The notes: generated by a model from the letters alone, not told the origin. Positions 26,612 through 36,275 are shown, counted from the first letter of the stretch. The stretch: DNA of 64,000 nucleotides from Thalassotalea sp. 42_200_T64 (GCA_002162925.1 MABC01000030.1:62001-126000), one strand, 5' to 3'. Translations and numbers: made by a program.

Positions 26612-26749
26612 TAAATTTTTATGGCGATTGCAATAATTGCGCTATTTTGATTGCTACCTACTATTTGTCATATTGGCGAAAATCTTTATAAATATTTAAT
26701 ATAAATCCCTTATACTCTGTTTAATTTATATAAAGATTAATCAATAATT

Positions 26750-27346
26750 ATGAAATCAATATTATTGCCAATGTTTTTCAGTTTTAGCGTGTTTTCAGCA
26801 ACCGCGGCTGAACTTATTGTGCCGGAAGAATTTATCGTTCAACGGTTAAATAGTGAAGATTATTCTCGTTCGATATTTTCCTCAGACACCAAATTAAATA
26901 TCCCTGAAGGTCAGAACATACTGGTGCTAAAATACTCATCAATATTTGACCACGACATGGAAGATCACCACATTACGGTAGCTTCCAAACCATTCATTAT
27001 ATCATTTTCTGTTGGCAAAGAAGTAAAGTTAAGCTTTAGTTACCCTGAGCAATTCAATCAAGAAGATGCTAAACGGTTCGCCAAATCACCAGTGGTGAAA
27101 TTAATTAATCCTAACGGCAATGCTGTTGCCGTAATGATTCAATCTTTAGCAAGTTATAATGATGCTGCGATGAAACAGTCTTTATTACGTCGAGATGAAA
27201 TGGCACAACAAACTTTAGTCCAAGACGAAGACGGATTAATGAGCAAAACGAGCCCTGGAAATCTAGTCATGCTCAAGTATTGGTGGCAGCGGGCAAGCAC
27301 GAAAGAGAAAAAAGAATTTTTAACATTCATTCAGGCACAACAATAG
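26750..27346 (+). CDS. DUF2057 family periplasmic protein
   Basis: A 198-residue secreted protein. The first 20 residues (MKSILLPMFFSFSVFSATAA) form a signal peptide cut after ATAA. The mature part fits DUF2057, the family of E. coli YccT (CsgI): a beta-rich domain with ELIVPEEFIVQRLN, then a helical end with LKYWWQRASTKEKKEFLTFI close to the YccT C-terminus. YccT is reported to inhibit curli production by CsgA binding; no curli genes are in this window, so that role cannot be assumed. The next gene starts 12 bases downstream and is also secreted, so the two probably form an operon. Confidence 0.85.
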   Translation: MKSILLPMFFSFSVFSATAAELIVPEEFIVQRLNSEDYSRSIFSSDTKLNIPEGQNILVLKYSSIFDHDMEDHHITVASKPFIISFSVGKEVKLSFSYPEQFNQEDAKRFAKSPVVKLINPNGNAVAVMIQSLASYNDAAMKQSLLRRDEMAQQTLVQDEDGLMSKTSPGNLVMLKYWWQRASTKEKKEFLTFIQAQQ

Positions 27347-27358
27347 GGGAATAACATT

Positions 27359-28069
27359 ATGATGGCCAAATTAGGAATTATGCTGAGCGCTTTATTGATT
27401 GTTACGTTTTCAATGCAAGCTATGGCTCAACAAATAAAGCCAGAAGGCATAGAAGTCACCGGTAAAGGTGCCGTTTTTATTGACCCCGATATTTTTATTT
27501 TTTCAATATCGTTAGCCGACAGAGCGATGACAGCCGGGCAAGCCAAACAAGTTGTAGATGAGAAAACCATTGAATTACTGACGATGGCGAAAGCAATGGG
27601 TATCAAGGATAAATCGATTGAAACTACGCAAATGAATATACGACCGATATTTGATAGGAATGCGCAACAATCAGCAAATCTTTATCAACCTTCACTTATT
27701 GAAGTAAGCAGAGAAATTACTTTTATCTTGGATGATTTTTCTCATTACGATCCTATTCTCGATAAAGCCATCCACCTGGGGGTTCAGTACATCTCAGCGT
27801 TGAAGTACCAAACCAGCAAAGCGGATAGCTTTTACCGACAGGCATTAGACGCCGCCATTAAAGATGCACAAGCGAAAGCATTACGGATTGCAAAAAAATT
27901 AGATTTAGCTCTGGGAAAGGTTACTCATATGACTGAGATCCCTTTTAATGTGCCGAAATTGATCATGCAAGACAGCTCGGTGGAGTCGAGCTCTATTGCG
28001 TTGAGTTCTACCCCGGGTAAATATGAAATCAGTGCTCAAGTCAGTTTAATTTATTCAATTACACGATAA
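27359..28069 (+). CDS. SIMPL domain (DUF541) periplasmic protein
   Basis: A 236-residue secreted protein with a signal peptide of about 24 residues (MMAKLGIMLSALLIVTFSMQ, cut near MAQQ). It has a full SIMPL/DUF541 domain. Recognisable parts are the early IEVTGKGAVFIDPDIFIFSI strand pair, the KDKSIETTQMNIRP segment, and the C-terminal AIKDAQAKALRIAKKLDLALGKV helix. SIMPL proteins assemble into ring-shaped oligomers in the bacterial envelope (E. coli YggE, Brucella BP26); their function is loosely tied to oxidative stress. It follows the DUF2057 gene by 12 bases. A start one codon later is equally possible. Confidence 0.9.
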   Translation: MMAKLGIMLSALLIVTFSMQAMAQQIKPEGIEVTGKGAVFIDPDIFIFSISLADRAMTAGQAKQVVDEKTIELLTMAKAMGIKDKSIETTQMNIRPIFDRNAQQSANLYQPSLIEVSREITFILDDFSHYDPILDKAIHLGVQYISALKYQTSKADSFYRQALDAAIKDAQAKALRIAKKLDLALGKVTHMTEIPFNVPKLIMQDSSVESSSIALSSTPGKYEISAQVSLIYSITR

Positions 28070-28098
28070 AGTTGTATTTATCGGAATAAAATAATGAA

Positions 28099-28181
28099 AA
28101 ACCCAAGGAAATACTTTAATTTAAGGCGCTGACAAGGTATGTTAAGCGCTTTTGTAGCAGGGTTTCAGAAACCTTGGGTTT
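28099..28181. promoter_or_regulatory. Long hairpin in the msrC leader
   Basis: AAACCCAAGG (28099-28108) pairs exactly with CCTTGGGTTT (28172-28181), and GCGCT pairs with AGCGC inside the loop. It lies between the SIMPL gene and msrC and has no proper T run. It could attenuate read-through or be part of the msrC 5' leader. Confidence 0.4.
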
Positions 28182-28215
28182 GGGCGTGAATTTGAACGCA
28201 ACATTAGATGTTAAT

Positions 28216-28680
28216 ATGGACAGAGAAAAAGCGAACTTTTATCAGAGTTTGTTGGGCCAGATAAAAGCCATTATTAGTGATGAGCGTGATGCCATTGCCA
28301 ATATGGCAAACATCAGTGCCATATTATTCAATACTCTGGAAAACGTAAACTGGTCGGGCTTTTATCGCGTGATAGAAAATGAATTAGTGTTAGGGCCCTT
28401 TCAAGGGCAGGTCGCCTGTATTCGTATTCCGCTAGGCAAAGGTGTTTGTGGTACTGCGGTAAGCGAACAGAAAATCCAGCTGATTAGCGATGTACACCAG
28501 TTTTCAGGACATATCGCTTGTGATGCAAGCAGTAATTCTGAAATCGTCTTGCCAGTTTATCAAGATAGCAAAGTCGTTGCCGTGTTAGACATTGATAGCG
28601 TAGCATTTGCCAATTTTGATCAGACTGATGCGCAAGGCTTGCAAGCAATAGTGCATGCATTTGAACAGACTTTAGCCTAA
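28216..28680 (+). CDS. msrC: Free methionine-(R)-sulfoxide reductase
   Basis: A single GAF domain that reduces free methionine-R-sulfoxide, like E. coli YebR. The three family cysteines are visible in QVACIRIPLGKGVCGTA and in GHIACDASSNSEIVLPV, and VVAVLDIDSVAF closes the pocket. I start it at ATG 28216 (154 residues, MDREKANFYQSLLGQI), because the family begins with this helix. A TTG at 28174 would add 14 residues without a match. The order msrC, small gene, proQ, prc resembles the yebR-proQ-prc neighbourhood of other gammaproteobacteria. Confidence 0.92.
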   Translation: MDREKANFYQSLLGQIKAIISDERDAIANMANISAILFNTLENVNWSGFYRVIENELVLGPFQGQVACIRIPLGKGVCGTAVSEQKIQLISDVHQFSGHIACDASSNSEIVLPVYQDSKVVAVLDIDSVAFANFDQTDAQGLQAIVHAFEQTLA

Positions 28681-28732
28681 TGGCTAGTCGTACAATTTAA
28701 CTCTCGTAAACAAAGTAAGTAATTTATAATCA

Positions 28733-29020
28733 ATGAAAGAATTTGTCGTAATACATGATTTTTTGGTTTCTGAGGCCGTTGTCGGTGATTGGGAAGGCGA
28801 TGAAGAGTGTGTTGCTGAAAAAATAAACGAATTTTATCACACCATTTATCAAATGGCGGAAGATGATATCGACCCCGAAGAATTAACGCAACTGCTTGAT
28901 TTGGTTTGGGAAACCTGGATTGGGGAAGATAGCTTACCTGAACTGGAATTTGATGATATTTATGATTGGTGCAGGCATTTGCTTGAAAACCGTGAACAAT
29001 ATCTTGAGCAACAAAATTAA
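28733..29020 (+). CDS. Small acidic protein of unknown function upstream of proQ
   Basis: A 95-residue soluble, strongly acidic protein, rich in Asp, Glu and Trp. It has no signal peptide, no membrane segment and no cysteine motif; the only cysteines are in DEECVAE and YDWCRHL. It reads as mostly helical, with three amphipathic stretches (EKINEFYHTIYQMAEDDI, TQLLDLVWETWIG, DDIYDWCRHLLENREQYL). Its stop shares one base with the proQ start (TAATG), which ties its translation to that of the RNA chaperone. I do not recognise the family. Coding is supported by the coupling and by codon use like its neighbours. A role with ProQ is only a guess from position. Confidence 0.75.
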   Translation: MKEFVVIHDFLVSEAVVGDWEGDEECVAEKINEFYHTIYQMAEDDIDPEELTQLLDLVWETWIGEDSLPELEFDDIYDWCRHLLENREQYLEQQN

Positions 29021-29673
29021 TGAATGAAGTAAATATTATGGAAACCAAACGTATCACCAGTAAAGAAATCATTGCCCATTTAGTGGAGAAATTTCCTGCA
29101 TGTTTTTCCCTGGAAGGCAAAGTTAAACCTCTAAAAATAGGTATTTTTCAAGAGCTTGCAACAGAGCTTGCCGATGATGAAAAAATAAGTAAAACGCAAT
29201 TGCGTCAAGCCTTACGTCATTACACTTCAAGCTGGCGTTATTTAAAGTCAATTAAGACTGGTAGTCCTCGGGTAAATCTTGTTGGTGAAGACGCTGAGCT
29301 TATCGATCAAGAGCAGGCAGATTACGCAGCGAAAACGTTAAAAGAAAGCCAGGGCAAATTTGCTAACAAAAAAACACAAGACAAAACAGAAAATAAGTCT
29401 TATAAAGGAACTAAAGCAAAGGAAAAAGGCTCTACAGTAAGTAGTAAGCCTAGACCTAAGGTTGGAAAAGCGAAGAAAGCCCCAGCCAAAGCAAAAGTTA
29501 AATTAACTCAAGCTGAAGTCAACTCATTAACTGCAGGAATGAAAGTGATGGTTCAGGTTGGGAATTCCCCATTAGATGCTACTATTACAGAAGTAGCCGG
29601 TAAAGATGTGAGTGTGCAGTTAAGCTCAGGTATGGTGGTAAAAACACAAGCCGATAAAATCTTTACTAAATAA
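29020..29673 (+). CDS. proQ: RNA chaperone ProQ
   Basis: ProQ is a global small-RNA-binding chaperone. The 217 residues show the FinO/ProQ domain at about 8-110: ITSKEIIAHLVEKFPACFS, KPLKIGIFQELA, KTQLRQALRHYTSSWRYLKS. A Lys-rich linker (about 115-165) and a Tudor/KOW-like C-terminal domain follow (LTAGMKVMVQV...DVSVQLSSGMVV), the same three-part layout as in E. coli. The ATG overlaps the stop of the small upstream gene; a second ATG six codons later would also fit. prc follows by 16 bases, as in E. coli. Confidence 0.95.
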   Translation: MNEVNIMETKRITSKEIIAHLVEKFPACFSLEGKVKPLKIGIFQELATELADDEKISKTQLRQALRHYTSSWRYLKSIKTGSPRVNLVGEDAELIDQEQADYAAKTLKESQGKFANKKTQDKTENKSYKGTKAKEKGSTVSSKPRPKVGKAKKAPAKAKVKLTQAEVNSLTAGMKVMVQVGNSPLDATITEVAGKDVSVQLSSGMVVKTQADKIFTK

Positions 29674-29689
29674 CACCTGGAGCAGTTAT

Positions 29690-31747
29690 ATGCAGAATAT
29701 TTGTCGATTAGCCCTTGCCATTTCTCTATCTTTTTCATCATTGTCGGTAGTTGCTGAGCAAACGAAAGTTATAGAACCAGCGAAAATTGTTGAGCAAGAT
29801 TTGCCGCAATTAATGCAAGAAATGCAACATAAAAAAGCAAGTCAGCGAATATCTGCAACGTTTTCTCGTCAGCATTACAAAAAATTTGCGATGGATGATG
29901 AATTATCTTCAGAAATATTTGATTTTTATCTGAAGCAACTCGATTATTCTCGTCAAGTATTTCTCGCTGACGATATTCGTGATTTTGAAAAATATCGTAA
30001 CAGTTTTGACGATATGGTTGCCAGCGGCAAACTGAATCCTGCTTATGCCATTTATAACTTAAACGTTAAGCGTCGTTTTCAGCGCTACCAGTTTGCGATA
30101 AAATTGCTTGAAAGCGAATTCGATTTTAACGTTAAAGAAGAATACGTATTTGATCGTAAAGAGGCGGCGTTTGCAAAAAATACTGCCGAACTCGATGAAA
30201 TGTGGTGTAAACGGGTTAAATACGACGCGTTAAATTTAAAGTTAGCCGGCAAAGACTGGAGTGAAATCCAAAAGTTGTTGAGTAAACGTTATAAATTTGC
30301 CATAAAGCGGTTAAGTCAGGGCGAAAGTGAAGACGTATTCCAAGTCGTGATGAATTCATTTTCTCGTACCGTTGAACCGCATACCTCTTATTTGTCGCCA
30401 CGTAATGCTGAACGATTCCAAATGGAGATGAACCTTTCGTTAGAAGGCATAGGCGCAGTATTAAGGTCGGAAGACGACTTTACTGTGATCCAAAGTGTGG
30501 TAACCGGCGGTCCTGCCGATAAATCGAATAAAATAAAGCCAAAAGATAAAATTATTGGTGTTGCTCAAGGGGATGAAAACTTTGTTGATGTGGTTGGCTG
30601 GCGTCTTGATGATGTGGTTGACTTGATCAAAGGCCCGAAAGGGACTACGGTCCGTTTGCAAGTAGAAAAAGGCGAAGATGATCCAACTCTTGAAGTTATC
30701 TCAATTGTCCGCGATACCATCAAGCTCGAAGATAGAGCCGCAAAATCTGAAGTTTATCTCGATAAATCACAACAAGGTGATAACCCAGCAGCCGCAAAAA
30801 AACTTGGTGTGGTTACCATCCCAAGTTTTTATAACAAACTTTCTCGTGACGTAGCGAAAGAAATTGCCAAGTTAAAAGAAGAGAATGTACAAGGCATTAT
30901 TATTGATTTACGTGGTAATGGTGGTGGCTCACTAGTAGAAGCGACTCTGCTCACGGGGTTATTTATTGATAAAGGCCCGGTAGTACAAGTTCGCGATGGT
31001 GCGAATCGCGTGGAAGTAAATAAAGATACTGATGGTTTAAGTTACTACGATGGCCCGCTAACGGTGATGGTAGACAGATACAGTGCCTCAGCATCTGAAA
31101 TTTTCGCTGCGGCATTACAAGACTATGGCCGAGCACTCATTATTGGTGAAAATACCTTCGGTAAAGGCACGGTGCAACAACACCGGGGTCTGGGACGTGT
31201 CTATGATTTATACGATAACCCTCTGGGCAGTATTCAATTTACTATCGCTAAATTTTACCGGATCAATGGTGGCAGTACCCAGCATAAAGGGGTAACTCCA
31301 GATATTCAGTTCCCATCGGCAATTGAGCCTGGCGAATGGGGAGAAAGCCGCGAAGAGAACGCGTTAGAATGGGATAAAATAAACAAAGCCTCATACAGCA
31401 AACTTCATGACTTTAGCAAAGACATTACCTATTTAGATTCTTTACATCAACAACGCATTAAAACCAATGACGAATTTAAATACCTTGATGAAGATATTGC
31501 TTATTATCGTGCCAATAAGGATAAAAAATCCACTTCTCTAAACTTTGCCGAGCGTAAAGCCGAACGGGAAGAAAACAAAATGAAGCGTTTAAATAGAGCG
31601 AATATGCGTTTGCTGGCTATGGATAAAGCGAAGGTTGAATCGGTTGATGATATTCCGGAAGACTTATCTGAGTTAGATCCGTTTTTAGATGAAACCGCCA
31701 GTATTACCTTTGATTTAGTCGAAGTTGGTCGACTTGCGAAAAAATAA
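29690..31747 (+). CDS. prc: Carboxy-terminal (tail-specific) protease Prc
   Basis: Prc/Tsp is a periplasmic serine protease that trims or degrades proteins with nonpolar C-termini, including MepS and the FtsI precursor. The 685-residue protein has a signal peptide (cut after SVVA) and a PDZ domain around residues 240-330 (LEGIGAVLRSEDDF and the KIKPKDKIIGV loop). The protease core has SASASE at 465-470 and the general-base lysine at 492 in TFGKGTVQ. The 25-residue Ser467-Lys492 spacing equals that of E. coli (452-477). The C-terminal DUF3340 helices are present. A terminator follows at once. Confidence 0.96.
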   Translation: MQNICRLALAISLSFSSLSVVAEQTKVIEPAKIVEQDLPQLMQEMQHKKASQRISATFSRQHYKKFAMDDELSSEIFDFYLKQLDYSRQVFLADDIRDFEKYRNSFDDMVASGKLNPAYAIYNLNVKRRFQRYQFAIKLLESEFDFNVKEEYVFDRKEAAFAKNTAELDEMWCKRVKYDALNLKLAGKDWSEIQKLLSKRYKFAIKRLSQGESEDVFQVVMNSFSRTVEPHTSYLSPRNAERFQMEMNLSLEGIGAVLRSEDDFTVIQSVVTGGPADKSNKIKPKDKIIGVAQGDENFVDVVGWRLDDVVDLIKGPKGTTVRLQVEKGEDDPTLEVISIVRDTIKLEDRAAKSEVYLDKSQQGDNPAAAKKLGVVTIPSFYNKLSRDVAKEIAKLKEENVQGIIIDLRGNGGGSLVEATLLTGLFIDKGPVVQVRDGANRVEVNKDTDGLSYYDGPLTVMVDRYSASASEIFAAALQDYGRALIIGENTFGKGTVQQHRGLGRVYDLYDNPLGSIQFTIAKFYRINGGSTQHKGVTPDIQFPSAIEPGEWGESREENALEWDKINKASYSKLHDFSKDITYLDSLHQQRIKTNDEFKYLDEDIAYYRANKDKKSTSLNFAERKAEREENKMKRLNRANMRLLAMDKAKVESVDDIPEDLSELDPFLDETASITFDLVEVGRLAKK

Positions 31748-31770
31748 TTAAAAATTATTTTTAAATAAAA

Positions 31771-31790
31771 ACCGCTTTGGCGGTTTTTTT
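31771..31790 (+). terminator. Intrinsic terminator of prc
   Basis: ACCGC and GCGGT pair around TTTG, then seven T. The last T is also the first base of a 50-base repeat copy. Confidence 0.8.
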
Positions 31791-31839
31791 AATTCAGGGA
31801 TTAATTAACTTAGAAATGCCATGGATGGTATAATTTCTG
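31790..31839. repeat. 50-base repeat, copy C
   Basis: Aligns without gaps to the copies at 26511, 26562 and 39893. It contains CCATGGATGG and ends TTTCTG. It begins on the U-tract of the prc terminator, the same placement as copy D. Confidence 0.8.
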
Positions 31840-32018
31840 TATACTTGCAATCTGTTGAATAATTTAGGTTTTAATTGAGTTTAACGGTTATACATGATGT
31901 TAGTTATTAGATAAATGTGAATAATTTTTTATATACTCAACAAACTCTGAAAAAGAGCATTACATTTGGATAAATTGATAATAGAATCAATAACACTCCT
32001 TTTCGACTGCAGTAAACT

Positions 32019-33482
32019 ATGTCAGAAACAACGTCAGACACTACAAAAATAAAAACGCCCAACTTGATGGATGCATTGATACCTTTGATTGCCATGGTGG
32101 TAATGTTAACTACCGCGGTAATGTATTTTGGTGATGGTTCATCTTCTGGACCTAACCAAATTGCTTTATTGTTTGCCGCTGGTGTCGCAATTATCATTGG
32201 GTTAAAAAATGGTCATCAATGGGCTGGTATCGAAAAAGCCATCATCAAGGGCATTTCTATTTCTCTCGGCGCGGTATTAATTCTTCTCGCCGTTGGTTCA
32301 TTAATTGGTACCTGGCTACTCTCTGGCACAGTACCAACGCTCATTTATTATGGCCTGGAAATACTAAATCCACAGTGGTTTTATGTGGCAACCTGTGCGA
32401 TTTGTGGCTTGGTAGCCATGTCTATAGGTAGCTCATGGACCACTGCGGCAACGATTGGTGTGGCATTACTTGCGGTTTCAAATGGTCTGGGATTAGACTC
32501 CGCTATCACCGCAGGGGCAATTATTTCCGGAGCGTATTTTGGTGATAAAATCTCACCATTATCGGAAACCACAAACTTAGCGCCTGCGGTTGCAGGAACA
32601 GAGTTATTTAAGCACATTCGCTATATGCTTTGGACGACATTGCCATCAATAACTACGGCATTAGTGTTGTTCATGATTTTAGGTTTTAGCGCAGAGGTTA
32701 AACAAAACACAGACGGTACATTACAACTGAATCAGTTAATGCAGGAACATTTTAATATCAGTGTGTTTAATTTAATTCCATTAGTGATCCTACTGGTTCT
32801 GGCGATTAAAAAAATGCCTGCTTTTCTAGCGGTATCTATAGGAGCAATATCTGGTGCCGTATGGGCGGTGTTATTCCAACAAGATTTCATCATGAGTTTG
32901 GCAGGTAGCGGGGTTGATGCCGTAACGGCGAACATAAAAGTGGTATGGACCGCATTCTTTGATGGTGTGTCAGTGTCTACAGGCAATGAAAATCTGGACA
33001 GCTTATTAAGTCGTGGCGGTATGTCAGGGATGTTAAATACAGTTTGGTTAATCATTTGCGCCTTAACTTTTGGCGCCGTGCTTGAACATTTGGGCCTGTT
33101 ACGTAAATTGATGGACTCAATCCTAAAAGGCGTAAACTCCGTCGGCGGTTTAATCACCAGCACTGTCGGTACTTGTATTGCGACCAACATAGTAACTGCC
33201 GATCAATATATGGCGATTGTAATGCCCGGACGTATGTACAAGGAAGAATATGAACGTAGAGAATTAGATCCTGTGGTTTTAAGTCGAACCCTTGAAGATG
33301 CTGGCACAATAACGTCACCATTAATCCCATGGAATACCTGTGGCGCCTATATGTATGGTGTGTTGGCCGTCAATCCACTCGATTATGTTTTCTACTGTTT
33401 CTTTAACTTAATTAACCCGGTACTCGCGGTGATATATGCCTACATGGGCTTTAAGATCAAAAAACTGGTAAAAGCGGTTTAA
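32019..33482 (+). CDS. nhaC: NhaC family Na+/H+ antiporter
   Basis: A 487-residue inner-membrane protein with about 11-12 hydrophobic segments and the NhaC family pattern. Its signatures are GSSWTTAATIGVALLAVSN, AGAIISGAYFGDKISPLSET and a C-terminal TSPLIPWNTCGAYMYGVLAV. NhaC proteins exchange Na+ for H+, and related members exchange other solutes such as malate/lactate. The retained SPLSETTNLAP and DAGTITSPLIPWN motifs fit a cation antiporter. It is monocistronic, about 270 bases after prc and 33 bases before pepN, with which it might share a transcript. In this window it is one of two independent Na+/H+ systems. Confidence 0.9.
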   Translation: MSETTSDTTKIKTPNLMDALIPLIAMVVMLTTAVMYFGDGSSSGPNQIALLFAAGVAIIIGLKNGHQWAGIEKAIIKGISISLGAVLILLAVGSLIGTWLLSGTVPTLIYYGLEILNPQWFYVATCAICGLVAMSIGSSWTTAATIGVALLAVSNGLGLDSAITAGAIISGAYFGDKISPLSETTNLAPAVAGTELFKHIRYMLWTTLPSITTALVLFMILGFSAEVKQNTDGTLQLNQLMQEHFNISVFNLIPLVILLVLAIKKMPAFLAVSIGAISGAVWAVLFQQDFIMSLAGSGVDAVTANIKVVWTAFFDGVSVSTGNENLDSLLSRGGMSGMLNTVWLIICALTFGAVLEHLGLLRKLMDSILKGVNSVGGLITSTVGTCIATNIVTADQYMAIVMPGRMYKEEYERRELDPVVLSRTLEDAGTITSPLIPWNTCGAYMYGVLAVNPLDYVFYCFFNLINPVLAVIYAYMGFKIKKLVKAV

Positions 33483-33515
33483 TTAATTTCCTTAACTCTT
33501 AAAAGGACAATTTCC

Positions 33516-36086
33516 ATGACAGATTTCGCGCCACGATATTTAAAAGACTATCAAACCCCGGATTACTCAATTAGCACGGTAGACCTTAGGGTTGAACTCG
33601 ATGATAACGCCACCAACATTACCAATGTGATGCAAATTGAACGAAATGGCCAACATAATCGGCCATTAATATTAGATGGCGAGCATTTAACCTTAATCAG
33701 TGTTGCTATCGATGGGGTAGTGATTAGCGACAAGGATTTTGATGTAACCGATTCACAGTTAACGCTTGCTAATTTAACCGACAAGTTTGAACTAACCATC
33801 AACACCGAAACGGATCCAAGTGCCAATACCGCGCTTGAAGGTTTGTATAAATCGGCAGATATCTTTTGTACCCAATGTGAAGCCGAAGGCTTTCGTCGGA
33901 TCACTTACTTTCTCGACCGACCCGATGTTATGGCAATTTATACCACGACCGTCGTTGGCGATAAAACTAAATATCCATACTTATTAGCCAACGGTAATAA
34001 GGTTGAGTTTGGCGACCTGAGCGATGGCATGCACTTTGTTACCTGGCATGACCCATTCCCCAAACCCTGTTATTTATTTGCTCTGGTAGCCGGCGATTTT
34101 GATTTATTAGCCGATAGCTATACCACAGGTTCAGGCAGGGAAGTTGCTTTAGAGTTATTTGTTGACAAAGGCAATCTGTCGCAAGCCGATCACGCCATGA
34201 CGTCGTTGAAAAAATCGATGTTATGGGATGAACAAGAATTCAATCTGGAATACGATTTAGACATTTATATGATTGTTGCCGTAGATTTTTTCAACATGGG
34301 AGCAATGGAAAATAAAGGCTTGAATGTATTTAATTCAAAATTTGTGTTGGCTGATGATTTATCGGCAACCGACGACGACTTCTTTAACGTTGAAGCGGTA
34401 ATTGCCCATGAGTATTTTCACAACTGGACCGGAAATAGAGTCACCTGTCGTGATTGGTTCCAATTAAGTTTAAAAGAAGGTTTAACCGTTTTTCGTGATC
34501 AGCAATTTAGTGCCGACATGCATTCAAAAGCCGTTACCCGGATAAAAAATGTGCGATTAGTGCGCTCGCAACAGTTTGCCGAAGATGCCGGACCCATGGC
34601 GCATCCTATCCGACCAGAGAAAGTGATAGAGATGAATAACTTTTACACCTTAACGGTTTACGAGAAAGGTTCGGAAGTGATCCGCATGATGCACACTATA
34701 TTGGGCGAAGCCGGTTTTAAAGAAGGGCTTAAACTTTATTTTCAACGCCATGATGGACAGGCGGTAACCTGCGATGATTTTGTCCGTGCGATGAGCGATG
34801 CTACGGGTACTTGCCTTGATCAATTTAAACTTTGGTACAGCCAGTCAGGTACGCCATTACTGAAAGTCACGGATAGTTATGATCCGACAACAAGCACTTA
34901 TCAAGTGACCATAGAACAAGTGTTGGCCGAAAGTCAGGGGCAAGAAGACAAGCAATATCAACACATTCCAGTGAATTTTGAATTGGTTGCTGCCAATACG
35001 ACAAATTTTGATCATGGTTTATTGCATGTTAAGCAGCAAAAACAAACCTGGACCTTTGACAATATCAACGAGAAACCGGTGCCGGCTTTGCTCGGTAACT
35101 TTTCAGCTCCGGTGAAAGTAGATCATCATTACGCTGATGACGAACTTCTGACCTTGATGGTCAATGGCAATGACGAATTCAATCGCTGGGATGCCGGGCA
35201 AACACTGTTTGCCAATTACATTAAGCAATTAGTGCTTACCCCTGAGTTGCAGTTACCACAACAAATTACTCGCGCGATAGAGCAAATATTGGCGAGTGAC
35301 AGTGATAACGCCTTGAAAGCTGAACAAATAGCCTTGCCGAGTTTCGATGAAATGGCTGATGCTATTGAGTTAGTGGAACCGGCAAAACTGATAAATGCGA
35401 TTGCCGCATTAAAGCGCTTTATTGCCAAAGGCGTTGAAAACGTTTTAACGGCAACATACCAGAGCTTGTGTACTCAAACATTTAGCAAAAGTGCCAAATC
35501 GATAGGCAACAGGGCATTGAAAAATGCTTGTTTAGACTATTTGTCTATTTTAGAACAATGCTCAGATATTGCTGAACAACAATTTCGACAAGCGAACAAT
35601 ATGACCGACCAGTTAGCGGCGATTAAAGTTGCCGCGGTAAATGATTTACCATGCTTCGAAGACGTTATGACTTGTTTTGCTCAACAATGGCAGGGCAATG
35701 CCCTGGTGATGGATAAATGGTTTACCATAAACGCGTTGCACAATAACCCGAACGTATTGGCACGCCTTACTGGCTTATTGCAGCATCCTGAATTTAGTAT
35801 TGAGAATCCGAACCGGGCGAGGGCTCTTATTGGCGCCTTTGCGTTTTATAACAACAAATACTTTCATCAACTTGATGGCAGTGGTTATCAATTCTTGTTT
35901 TCTCAGTTGCAAAAGTTAAATACCATTAACCCACAAGTGGCATCTCGGTTAATCACACCATTAATTCAATTCAAATCGTTCAGTGTTGCTCAACAAAAGT
36001 TAATGCTTGAGCAACTCGAAAAGCTTAACGGTTTGGCCAACCTGTCACGCGATTTACAAGAAAAGCTTAACGCAGCTCTGCAATAA
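33516..36086 (+). CDS. pepN: Aminopeptidase N (M1 family)
   Basis: PepN is the main cytosolic broad-specificity aminopeptidase, a zinc metalloenzyme. The 856 residues carry the N-terminus-binding GAMEN motif at 262-266. The zinc site HEYFH is at 298-302, with the third ligand in KEGLTVFRDQQF near residue 321. The long helical C-terminal domain is complete, and the length is close to that of E. coli PepN (870). A good AAAAGGACAATT ribosome-binding site is seen. No signal peptide is present, as expected. It is followed by a 381-base gap with a possible FadR-like site. Confidence 0.95.
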   Translation: MTDFAPRYLKDYQTPDYSISTVDLRVELDDNATNITNVMQIERNGQHNRPLILDGEHLTLISVAIDGVVISDKDFDVTDSQLTLANLTDKFELTINTETDPSANTALEGLYKSADIFCTQCEAEGFRRITYFLDRPDVMAIYTTTVVGDKTKYPYLLANGNKVEFGDLSDGMHFVTWHDPFPKPCYLFALVAGDFDLLADSYTTGSGREVALELFVDKGNLSQADHAMTSLKKSMLWDEQEFNLEYDLDIYMIVAVDFFNMGAMENKGLNVFNSKFVLADDLSATDDDFFNVEAVIAHEYFHNWTGNRVTCRDWFQLSLKEGLTVFRDQQFSADMHSKAVTRIKNVRLVRSQQFAEDAGPMAHPIRPEKVIEMNNFYTLTVYEKGSEVIRMMHTILGEAGFKEGLKLYFQRHDGQAVTCDDFVRAMSDATGTCLDQFKLWYSQSGTPLLKVTDSYDPTTSTYQVTIEQVLAESQGQEDKQYQHIPVNFELVAANTTNFDHGLLHVKQQKQTWTFDNINEKPVPALLGNFSAPVKVDHHYADDELLTLMVNGNDEFNRWDAGQTLFANYIKQLVLTPELQLPQQITRAIEQILASDSDNALKAEQIALPSFDEMADAIELVEPAKLINAIAALKRFIAKGVENVLTATYQSLCTQTFSKSAKSIGNRALKNACLDYLSILEQCSDIAEQQFRQANNMTDQLAAIKVAAVNDLPCFEDVMTCFAQQWQGNALVMDKWFTINALHNNPNVLARLTGLLQHPEFSIENPNRARALIGAFAFYNNKYFHQLDGSGYQFLFSQLQKLNTINPQVASRLITPLIQFKSFSVAQQKLMLEQLEKLNGLANLSRDLQEKLNAALQ

Positions 36087-36188
36087 TCACGGTAATTTTC
36101 TCTATTATTTATCTCAGACATTGCTTTCTGGCATAAATAATAATTATTTTTTAAACAAATTCTTTATAAATAGAGTTTTTGCTTTAAA

Positions 36189-36205
36189 CGCTGGTCGGAC
36201 CATTG
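36189..36205. promoter_or_regulatory. FadR-box-like palindrome upstream of the DUF1302 gene
   Basis: CGCTGGTCGGACCATTG contains the perfect palindrome TGGTC-G-GACCA (36192-36202), the core of the FadR consensus CTGGTCNGACC known from E. coli and Vibrio. A TATCAT box six bases further on (36211-36216) would put the site over a promoter. It lies 260 bases before the DUF1302 start. The rest of the 36087-36467 gap holds only a short direct repeat. Confidence 0.5.
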
Positions 36206-36275
36206 GATTTTATCATAAATTAAATAACAGTCGTATTCCCCCCGTTAATTTAGCTCACCTCTACGTTATTCTCTT

